From a bacterium (lineage in GTDB: Bacteria > Patescibacteriota > Minisyncoccia > Phycocordibacterales > Phycocordibacteraceae), in assembly GCA_021802795.1 (NCBI GenBank), contig JAJZRH010000044.1, positions 1 to 5,005 of the forward strand: 5,005 bases of DNA, read 5' to 3'. Below, in pieces: positions 1 to 4,231 of this stretch. The notes beneath the pieces were generated by a model. That model was not told where the DNA came from. It worked only from the letters and a program-made list of their open reading frames with translations, and ran no database searches. The position numbers were made by a program, and so were the translations under genes. Each line of letters starts with the position of its first letter. Position 1 is the first letter of the stretch.

Positions 1-565
1 GCCCTATTTTGTCGATAAGAATGCGGTGTGGATAGTCAAAAACGTCGCGGAGCAGGCGATCGTAGACGCCGCGGCGATACCGGAAATCCGCCGTGGCGAA
101 CGAGGCGTACCGTATCTCGCGGCCGAGCTCGGCCTCGAGCGTGCGCACGGCGCTTGCAAGCGCGCGCTCGTCGAGGGCGTCGCCGACAACGAGCAGGTCT
201 ATCTGCGGCTCGTGGATGCCGGAGAAAAGCCCGGAAAGCACGACGAGCCGGGGCGTCCCCGCGCGGCGGAGCGACTGCAGGATGCTCTGCGGGCGCACGT
301 TCGTCGTTTCGCGGATGAACATATCGAGCGCCGCGAGGTGCTCAAACTTCGGATTCACCTGGTAACGCACCGGGAAGGAAGTTCCCTTTTTACGGAGGAG
401 GCCGGCGGTGAAAAGCACGGCAATCTCGCGGCGAGCGGCGTCTTTCGTAAGCTTCGTGCGCGCGGCGACTTCGGCGAGCGAAAGCGCGGAATCCTGGTTG
501 AACATGAACAGTCGGAGGGTCTTCAAACGGGCATCTGAGCCGAATATCTTGGCGAGCAGTTCCAT
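1..565 (-). CDS. Winged-helix protein with degenerate nucleotidyltransferase-like domain (C-terminus cut by window edge)
   Basis: An open frame of 188 codons runs from ATG at 565 off the left edge without a stop. Residues about 10-70 look like a winged helix-turn-helix: the stretch LSLAEVAARTKLTKDAARRE fits helix 2, turn and recognition helix, followed by a short wing near KKGTSFPVRYQVN. Residues about 104-165 resemble the MNT/KNTase-type nucleotidyltransferase fold (RLVVLSGLFSG then QIDLLVVGD). The canonical GS...DxD metal-binding signature is degraded: the first Asp of DxD is Gln121 and only Asp123 remains, so catalysis is doubtful. The tail (YDYPHRILIDK-like) suggests that only a few residues are missing. 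Known: such fused proteins are annotated as transcriptional regulators or nucleotidyltransferases. Inferred: a DNA-binding regulator of unknown target. It has its own likely promoter beyond the rplL terminator. No Shine-Dalgarno precedes the ATG; the bases before it are the arm TTCTAACGGG of an inverted repeat. Confidence 0.75.
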   Translation of the reverse strand, partial: MELLAKIFGSDARLKTLRLFMFNQDSALSLAEVAARTKLTKDAARREIAVLFTAGLLRKKGTSFPVRYQVNPKFEHLAALDMFIRETTNVRPQSILQSLRRAGTPRLVVLSGLFSGIHEPQIDLLVVGDALDERALASAVRTLEAELGREIRYASFATADFRYRRGVYDRLLRDVFDYPHRILIDKIG

Positions 566-686
566 CCCGTTAGAAATAGGACGCGGACGTGCTTATCACG
601 CCGTACCCTATCCGATTAGTGCATCCCGTTCCAGCCCCGTTCGAGAAGGGGTATCTTTCGCGTCCGCGATTTCTAACGGGATCCAT
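561..686. repeat. Inverted-repeat-bounded element (MITE-like) at the start codon of the downstream gene
   Basis: Arms ATCCCGTTAGAAAT (564-577) and ATTTCTAACGGGAT (669-682) are perfect 14-bp inverted repeats. They are followed inward by CGCGGACG (582-589) and CGTCCGCG (661-668), with AGGA (578-581) unpaired. The ends carry a 5-bp direct repeat TCCAT (561-565 and 682-686), which overlaps the arms by a base or two and looks like a target-site duplication. CCCGTT also recurs inside at 624-629 and about 635-640. No transposase is encoded. In the minus-strand transcript the two arms can fold into a long stem that contains the AU of the downstream start codon. It could be a small non-autonomous mobile element or a native translation-control hairpin. 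The arms are clear in the sequence; mobility is inferred. Confidence 0.6.
570..686 (-). CDS. Possible 38-residue leader ORF inside the inverted-repeat element
   Basis: ATG at 686 opens a frame that begins MDPVRNRGRERYPFS and ends VISTSASYF, with TAA at 572-570. Four bases (CGGG) separate the stop from the ATG of the winged-helix gene at 565. The frame spans exactly the inverted-repeat element, and its ATGGA is one copy of the 5-bp terminal direct repeat. No Shine-Dalgarno is seen and no domain is recognised; the frame is rich in Arg, Gly and Ser. It may be accidental, since an element of 117 bases stays open by chance fairly often. If translated, it would carry ribosomes through the hairpin to the next start by coupling. 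Confidence 0.2.
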   Translation of the reverse strand: MDPVRNRGRERYPFSNGAGTGCTNRIGYGVISTSASYF

Positions 687-693
687 AGCAGAG

Positions 694-722
694 AGTGTAG
701 AGGCTGGCGCGATAAAACGCAA
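694..722 (-). promoter_or_regulatory. Putative promoter of the winged-helix gene
   Basis: On the minus strand, TTGCGT (722-717) and TACACT (699-694) are separated by 17 bases. The -10 matches the consensus at 4 of 6 positions, while the -35 keeps only TTG. Transcription would start near 687, just before the inverted-repeat element, giving a 5' region of about 120 nt. The -35 overlaps the last bases of the rplJL terminator, so termination of one unit and initiation of the next would be packed together. Confidence 0.4.
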
Positions 723-755
723 AACGCGTTTCCGCCCTTGGCGAAAACGCGTTTT
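721..755 (-). terminator. Intrinsic-type terminator of the rplJ-rplL transcript
   Basis: A near-perfect hairpin: AAAACGCGTTT (721-731) pairs with AAACGCGTTTT (745-755), CGCC (733-736) with GGCG (740-743), and the loop is 737-739. The single imperfect position (732/744) is a U-G wobble in minus-strand RNA but a C-A mismatch in plus-strand RNA, which favours the minus direction. The stem ends in UUUU and is followed by GCGUUUUA, with an A-rich stretch before it. The U-tract is interrupted, so efficiency is uncertain. Plus-strand RNA would also end in a T-run, so some bidirectional activity is possible. Confidence 0.7.
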
Positions 756-771
756 TGTTGCGTGTTTTGTG

Positions 772-858
772 AGTCACCCCCAGCACCTTGCCTTGCTGCG
801 GACTCGCACTACATCTGCCTATCCGGCGCGTGCTCGTCCGGCAAGGTGCGGGGTCACT
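772..858 (-). other. Structured RNA element in the rplL 3' untranslated region
   Basis: GCACCTTGCC (783-792) and GGCAAGGTGC (840-849) form a perfect 10-bp stem. Stacked on it is an inner helix of 800-803 with 836-839 and 806-809 with 830-833, separated by a symmetric 2x2 internal loop that reads GA/GA in minus-strand RNA, as in sheared tandem G-A pairs. A small apical hairpin (817-819 with 825-827) caps it, and 793-799 is a one-sided bulge. The outer stem can extend through 776-780 with 850-854, and past a C-C mismatch to 772-774 with 856-858. That extension uses bases also needed by the neighbouring hairpin at 853-889. I know no named family with this layout. It is not a tRNA: there is no T-arm motif. 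Confidence 0.45.
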
Positions 859-889
859 TTGAAAAGCGCTTCGCTTATTTCAAAGTGAC
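853..889 (-). other. Strong hairpin containing the rplL stop codon
   Basis: GTCACTTTGAA (853-863) pairs perfectly with TTCAAAGTGAC (879-889). An inner 5-bp stem (864-868 with 872-876) follows, with a three-base loop (869-871) and a two-base bulge (877-878). In the mRNA the 5' arm is made of the last sense codons of rplL, and the stop codon (877-875) sits at the bulge. No U-tract follows, so it is unlikely to be a simple terminator. It could protect the 3' end of the message or mark a processing site (inference). Confidence 0.6.
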
Positions 890-1237
890 TTTCGCTCCGG
901 CATCCGTGAGCTTCTTCGCGAGCTCCGCGGCATCTTCCTTCTTCATGCCGGTCTTGAGCATCGACGGTACGCCGTCGACGAGGTCTTTCGCCTCTTTGAG
1001 GCCGAGCGCGAGCGCCTCCTTCACCACCTTGATGACGGCGATCTTGCTCGCACCAGCGTCGGTCAGTTCGACATCTGCGGTCGACTTCCCTTCCTCCGCC
1101 GGAGCACCGGCGGCCGGGCCGGCAGCGGCGACTGCCGCCGCGGACACGCCCCACTTCTCTTCGATGGCCTTCACGAGCGTATTCAGCTCAAGAACGGTCA
1201 TCTTCTCAACTGCCTCTATGATCTGTTCCTGGTTCAT
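875..1237 (-). CDS. rplL: Ribosomal protein bL12 (L7/L12)
   Basis: This 120-residue protein has the normal length for bL12. Residues 1-32 form the helical dimerisation domain that binds the C-terminal helix of L10. Residues about 33-52 are the flexible Ala/Gly/Pro-rich hinge. Residues 53-120 are the globular domain that contacts translation factors, with the signature [20 protein letters not shown] followed by DLVDGVP and the terminal AGAKVTLK. It forms the multicopy stalk of the 50S subunit and recruits and stimulates EF-Tu, EF-G and other GTPases. The ATG lies two bases after the rplJ stop (TAATTATG), so translation is probably coupled. No Shine-Dalgarno is visible before it, which is notable for a protein needed in several copies per ribosome. 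The stop codon lies in a strong hairpin. Confidence 0.97.
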   Translation of the reverse strand: MNQEQIIEAVEKMTVLELNTLVKAIEEKWGVSAAAVAAAGPAAGAPAEEGKSTADVELTDAGASKIAVIKVVKEALALGLKEAKDLVDGVPSMLKTGMKKEDAAELAKKLTDAGAKVTLK

Positions 1238-1239
1238 AA

Positions 1240-1731
1240 TTATTGTTTCGTTTTAGCTACTTCACTAAGCGCGATCGCAAAGCGCGTGCGCGGTGAATTA
1301 ATGATATTCGCGAACATGCCGCGCAGGACGAGCATGGACGGGATGGTCGCGATAGCGGTCATCCTCTCGGCATCCATGAACGCTCCCTCGAACACGCCGC
1401 CGAGGAGCGCGAGCGCTCCTTTCAGCTTCTTGCCGTGCTCATAGACGCCGCGCGACGGCGCGATGACGTCATCGGTCGTCCATGCGACCGCGACCTCGCC
1501 GGGCAGTGCCGGCAATTCGCCTTCATAGCCGCGCTCGTCGAGCGCACGCTTGATGAGTGTTTTCTTCGCGACATAGTACTTCACGCCGGCTTTCGCCAGT
1601 TCGCTCCGCACGCGCGAAACGTCCTTGACCGTCAGCTTGGAAAAGCCGACGAACGCTATCGACTTCGCCTCCGCGAAGGCGTCGTTCAATTTCGCGATGA
1701 TCGCGCGCTTCTTGTCTTTTGATATTGCCAT
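1240..1731 (-). CDS. rplJ: Ribosomal protein uL10
   Basis: The 163-residue product matches uL10 along its length: the N-terminal [20 protein letters not shown] helix, the segment [20 protein letters not shown], then [14 protein letters not shown], and a C-terminal helix that anchors bL12 dimers. It binds 23S rRNA at the stalk base and scaffolds the bL12 stalk. In many bacteria L10, alone or with L12, also binds its own mRNA leader to repress translation. A leader with the conserved L10-site features lies upstream at 1801-1865, so autoregulation is likely here. ATG at 1731 is chosen because it gives the canonical N-terminus. Only a weak GGA is seen in the usual Shine-Dalgarno position, and the ATG lies inside a small hairpin. 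rplL follows after two bases. Confidence 0.97.
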   Translation of the reverse strand: MAISKDKKRAIIAKLNDAFAEAKSIAFVGFSKLTVKDVSRVRSELAKAGVKYYVAKKTLIKRALDERGYEGELPALPGEVAVAWTTDDVIAPSRGVYEHGKKLKGALALLGGVFEGAFMDAERMTAIATIPSMLVLRGMFANIINSPRTRFAIALSEVAKTKQ

Positions 1732-1746
1732 ACGGTTTTCCGTACG
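1729..1746 (-). promoter_or_regulatory. Hairpin enclosing the rplJ start codon
   Basis: In minus-strand RNA, bases 1746-1740 pair with 1735-1729 around an AAAA loop (1739-1736). The core is UACGG with CCGUA, extended by a U-G wobble and a final C-G pair. The complete rplJ AUG (1731-1729) is in the 3' arm. The wobble exists only in the mRNA sense, since plus-strand RNA would have an A-C mismatch. It could lower initiation until the leader refolds or L10 dissociates (inference). At 7 bp it could also arise by chance. Confidence 0.45.
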
Positions 1747-1760
1747 AACGAAATAAAGGA

Positions 1761-1800
1761 GAGTTCGACCGGTTATCTCGAATAACTCGAGAGGGTCTCG
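1761..1800 (-). promoter_or_regulatory. Overlapping alternative hairpins between the L10 leader and rplJ
   Basis: Several mutually exclusive 5-bp pairings overlap in the mRNA. CGAGA (1800-1796) pairs with TCTCG (1792-1788), CTCGA (1791-1787) with TCGAG (1781-1777), GTTAT (1786-1782) with ATAAC (1776-1772), GAGTT (1788-1784) with AACTC (1765-1761), and TTCGA (1782-1778) with TCGAA (1768-1764). Such nested alternatives suit a conformational switch that relays L10 binding to the start-codon hairpin. There is no U-tract, so a transcription attenuator is not supported. Confidence 0.35.
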
Positions 1801-1865
1801 CCTCGGCAGGACTTTATAGAATATCCCTCGCTTGCGCTCGGGACCTTCGGCCCACTGTCTTCGGT
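1801..1865 (-). promoter_or_regulatory. Ribosomal protein L10 leader (autoregulatory mRNA element)
   Basis: The minus strand carries the hallmark ends of the bacterial L10 leader: ACCGAAGACAG (1865-1855) and, about 45 bases later, CCTGCCGAGG (1810-1801). GUGGG (1855-1851) pairs with CCUGC (1810-1806), matching the family's closing helix. Inside, CCC GA GC (1842-1836) and GC GA GGG (1831-1825) enclose a GCAA tetraloop (1835-1832), with symmetric tandem G-A positions. Known: L10 (or L10-L12) binds this fold to repress its operon. The position 70 bases before rplJ and just after a promoter fits. The identification is from remembered consensus; a covariance-model search was not run. Confidence 0.85.
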
Positions 1866-1878
1866 TCGTACAAAAAGC

Positions 1879-1906
1879 ACTCTACCAGAAACGGGGGCGG
1901 GCGCAA
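1879..1906 (-). promoter_or_regulatory. Putative rplJ-rplL promoter
   Basis: Minus-strand TTGCGC (1906-1901), a 16-base spacer, and TAGAGT (1884-1879). The -10 is preceded by TGG, an extended -10 motif. Transcription would start near 1872, a few bases before the conserved ACCGAAGACAG of the L10 leader, which is the expected arrangement. The -35 directly abuts the stop codon of the small membrane ORF. Confidence 0.55.
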
Positions 1907-2056
1907 CTAGGGCATCGCGGCGCTCGCAACGTGGAGCGTGAACAGCGCGGCGGCAATGATGGCCGCAAACCCGGTAGCGAATTTAACGAACTCAACGAAG
2001 AACGGGAGCATCCGCCGTTCGCGAGCTCTTCGGTCGTTATCTCTTTGATTGTTCAT
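1907..2056 (-). CDS. Predicted small single-pass membrane protein (49 aa)
   Basis: ATG at 2056 opens a 49-codon frame ending in TAG at 1909-1907. The first 16 residues are strongly charged (MNNQRDNDRRARERR). Residues about 24-45 form a hydrophobic helix containing AAIIAAALFTLHVASAA, consistent with one membrane span and a positive, cytoplasmic N-terminus. An in-frame ATG at 2074 would add MGTSNG; the -10 at 2082-2087 puts transcription near that codon, so a leaderless start there is possible. Neither start has a Shine-Dalgarno. It is not SecE: the family's conserved residues are missing. The function is unknown. Evidence for a real gene is the composition, the promoter in front, and the fit between the upstream gene and the rplJ promoter. 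It was not recognised as a family. Confidence 0.55.
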   Translation of the reverse strand: MNNQRDNDRRARERRMLPFFVEFVKFATGFAAIIAAALFTLHVASAAMP

Positions 2057-2158
2057 CCCATTAGAAGTTCCCATACCAGTGATAGTAGCAAACTAATTAC
2101 TTTCTGCGGTCAAGATCTCGCCGACAAACGTCGTGCGCGCATTGGACTTCTAACGGGA
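2056..2158. repeat. Second inverted-repeat unit with related arms
   Basis: TCCCATTAGAAGT (2056-2068) and ACTTCTAACGGGA (2146-2158) are inverted repeats of 13 bp with one mismatch (a G-U wobble in one RNA sense). The arm matches that of the unit at 561-686 (TCCCGTTAGAAAT) except at one or two positions. The interior is not visibly similar to the first unit, and no flanking direct repeat was found. One arm contains the TAG stop of the ligase-like gene; the other abuts the ATG at 2056. The shared arm could be a dispersed genomic repeat or a recognition site. Confidence 0.5.
2082..2113 (-). promoter_or_regulatory. Putative extended -10 promoter before the small membrane ORF
   Basis: Minus-strand TGC followed by TACTAT (2087-2082) makes an extended -10. 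TTGACC (2113-2108) is a good -35 by sequence, but the 20-base spacer is long. The region is locally AT-rich compared with its surroundings. Transcription would begin around 2075, at or just before the alternative ATG at 2074. The rest of the gap between the two genes holds only a short CGAC/GTCG hairpin and no terminator that I can support. Confidence 0.4.
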
Positions 2159-4231
2159 CAGGTACGCCCGTATTTTTTCAAGGTCGCTCTTCGCCGCCGC
2201 ATTTGCCGGATCCAACCGGACAACCTCCGCCAAGAAGAACGCCGCATTCGGGAGGTCGAGCGTGTTCTCATAATAACTCGCCGCACGCTTCGCCGTTTCA
2301 AGGTCGCTCGTATAATACTGCTTTCCTTTCGCCGCTTCCTCTTTCGCTCCTTCGACATCTCCAGACGCATACAAGAGTTGCGAAAGCACGAAGTGCGGGA
2401 GAGAGCTCGTCGGGACGAGCGCGATATAGCGCGTGAGAAGGTCGCGGGCGGCCGCATAGCCGGCGACGCGCTCCGCCGATTTCGGCGGATACGCGTTCGC
2501 GTTGCTGATGGAGAGATTTGCAAGAATGTACCAAGACTGCGAACGCCTGGGCGAGAGACGTATGGCGCGTTCGAGCGCGGAAGAAAGGAGCGCCCCGTCA
2601 GCGTCGGCGCCCGGCGGGACGAGTGAGAGCACCTGCGCCAGATAGAGCGCTGTACGTGCGTCATAGGGATATCGATCGAAATTCGCCGAAAGGATTGCGA
2701 GCGCCGCCTGATATGCGTCAATACGCGCCTGACCGGTAAGCGCGGCGGCTTGGACATTCGCATACATATCGTATGCCTCATAGCCGTATTCCATATCGCC
2801 ATAGGTCCCGAGCGCCACGCCGTGCGAAAGGTAGCCCACCTCCTTCTCGGGATCGACGAGCTGATACTTGTATGCCGAGGCGAGATCGTACGCCGCGAGC
2901 GCCGGACGCACGCTTGCGGGGATGACGCCGTAGATAAGCATGAGCGCGAAGACGAGGGACGCGGTGCGCGTCCATCGCGGAAGCGGGAGCGTCTCAAGGC
3001 GCGTTTCGGAGAACGAATACGCGCTTATGGCGGACAGGAGCGCGAGAATGAGCCAGAAGGACGATATCGTATCGAACACGAAGAAATTTTGGACGGCGTA
3101 CACCAGCGCGAGGAGTGCGACGATCCCCGCAGTGCGGCGCTCGCCGCGGCGAGCCAGACGCAAAGCGGCGGTAAGGAATGACGCGATGAGCGAGAGGTAG
3201 AGCAGAAGTCCGCCAACGCCGTACTGCGCGGCGTAGTCAAGAAACGCGTTGTGCGACCGGTCGAACCATTGTTCAGATATCTGCGTTGGATCGTAGAAAC
3301 GATTGAACAGCACATCAATGTGCTCGGCGCCCATGCCAAGCCACGGGCTCTTCCCTATCTCGGTCACCATATTCTTCCAAATGAAGAGACGGCTGGCGAC
3401 GTCCGGATCGCTCATGCCGATAGAGGCAACGCGGGCGACAGGTCCGAACGGCACGTGCGCGAGCTGATTCCGAAATGCAAAGAACAATCCCCCGAATACT
3501 GTCAGCGCGAGAAGCACGCTGGCCGACCACGCACGCCGCCTTCCTTCTCCCATAAACGCAACGTACATAAGGCCGACAACAGCGGCGGCCGCAAACGCGA
3601 GCATGGTGCCGCGCGTTGCAGTAAGAATAACGGCAATGACCTGCAGCGCGGCGCCCAGATACGCCGCCCTCCGCCAACCGCGCGGGACCTCGGCCGCCGC
3701 GATAAGCGTCGCAAAGAACGAGATGCCGAGATAGCCGGCAAAGAACGCGGCATTCCCCAGGAGACTCCCGATACGGCCGCCGCCGAGTACCCATTCAATG
3801 ATGCCGTAGAGCGCCACGATGCTCCCGATACCGGCGGCCGCTTGCATCAATCGCGTGAAGAATGTCCGGTCGGCGTCGAGCAGGATGAGATAGTAACTCC
3901 CGACCGCACAGGTGAGCATCAGGAGCCCGTCGCCGCGGATGAACAAGCTCCAGAAGCTCCGATAGAAATCGATACCGGCAAGGCTCGCGCCGTACGCGAG
4001 CGCGAGCAAGAGGGCCGGTAGCCAGGATTCCGGCCGCGCAAGCCGTCCCCAATAAAACGCTTTGCCGTATGCCGCAAGCACTACGAACGCGGAAACGGCG
4101 ATGAAGGACAGCGCGTAAAAAAGAAGCGTCTTCGGGACGAGATAGGGGTAGATGAAACCTCCCCAAATGACGACCGGAAGAAGAACGGGAGCAAGCAGTA
4201 TCCAGGGATAGGCGCGCTCGATGCGATTCAT
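2150..4231 (-). CDS. O-antigen ligase/polymerase-like membrane protein with C-terminal TPR domain
   Basis: The 693-residue protein has about a dozen hydrophobic helices in residues 8-442 and a soluble helical tail. The middle matches the Wzy_C/O-antigen-ligase family: TATRGT with Arg207, SRLFIWKN (280-287), PWLGMGAEH (296-304), a long hydrophilic loop (about 255-333), and RSHNAFLDYAAQYG with His327. The conserved Arg and His fit the residues implicated in glycan transfer from a polyprenyl-diphosphate carrier. Residues about 500-690 form TPR-like repeats, for example 663-693. Known: the family ligates or polymerises surface glycans, or glycosylates proteins. The exact substrate cannot be read here. 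The ATG overlaps the upstream TPR gene by ATGA, so the two are probably translated together. There is no Shine-Dalgarno. The stop codon lies inside an inverted-repeat arm. Confidence 0.85.
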   Translation of the reverse strand: MNRIERAYPWILLAPVLLPVVIWGGFIYPYLVPKTLLFYALSFIAVSAFVVLAAYGKAFYWGRLARPESWLPALLLALAYGASLAGIDFYRSFWSLFIRGDGLLMLTCAVGSYYLILLDADRTFFTRLMQAAAGIGSIVALYGIIEWVLGGGRIGSLLGNAAFFAGYLGISFFATLIAAAEVPRGWRRAAYLGAALQVIAVILTATRGTMLAFAAAAVVGLMYVAFMGEGRRRAWSASVLLALTVFGGLFFAFRNQLAHVPFGPVARVASIGMSDPDVASRLFIWKNMVTEIGKSPWLGMGAEHIDVLFNRFYDPTQISEQWFDRSHNAFLDYAAQYGVGGLLLYLSLIASFLTAALRLARRGERRTAGIVALLALVYAVQNFFVFDTISSFWLILALLSAISAYSFSETRLETLPLPRWTRTASLVFALMLIYGVIPASVRPALAAYDLASAYKYQLVDPEKEVGYLSHGVALGTYGDMEYGYEAYDMYANVQAAALTGQARIDAYQAALAILSANFDRYPYDARTALYLAQVLSLVPPGADADGALLSSALERAIRLSPRRSQSWYILANLSISNANAYPPKSAERVAGYAAARDLLTRYIALVPTSSLPHFVLSQLLYASGDVEGAKEEAAKGKQYYTSDLETAKRAASYYENTLDLPNAAFFLAEVVRLDPANAAAKSDLEKIRAYLSR

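Noticed and set aside
783..849. Possible tRNA or tRNA-like gene
   Set aside because: The ends pair, but there is no T-arm GGTTC motif, no proper D-arm and no 7-base anticodon loop. The fold is one long interrupted helix.
589..888. Plus-strand frame of 99 codons over the intergenic region
   Set aside because: It reads through the inverted-repeat element, the terminator stem and the rplL 3' structures. The RNA features explain the sequence better, and no domain is visible.
853..889. Intrinsic terminator directly after rplL
   Set aside because: The stem is strong, but no U-tract follows on either strand. The hairpin at 721-755 fits a terminator better.
408..1256. Long plus-strand open frame of 282 codons
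   Set aside because: It crosses the winged-helix gene, the structured intergenic region and rplL antisense. Its composition is Ser/Ala-rich and it is the reverse of conserved L7/L12 codons, so it is a shadow.
1907..2056. The small membrane ORF as SecE
   Set aside because: It is a single-span protein near ribosomal genes, but it lacks the conserved SecE helix and the Trp-Pro-type motif, and nusG does not follow.
561..2158. The two inverted-repeat units as ends of one composite transposon
   Set aside because: The interval between them holds core ribosomal genes and no transposase. Each unit has its own close pair of arms.
1832..2626. Plus-strand frame of 264 codons
   Set aside because: It runs antisense across the L10 leader, the small membrane ORF and the TPR tail of the ligase-like gene. 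It is rich in Arg and has no recognisable motif.
2110..2997. Minus-strand frame of 295 codons, very Arg-rich
   Set aside because: It overlaps the ligase-like gene in another frame. Its Arg/Ser bias is typical of a shifted frame in GC-rich DNA.
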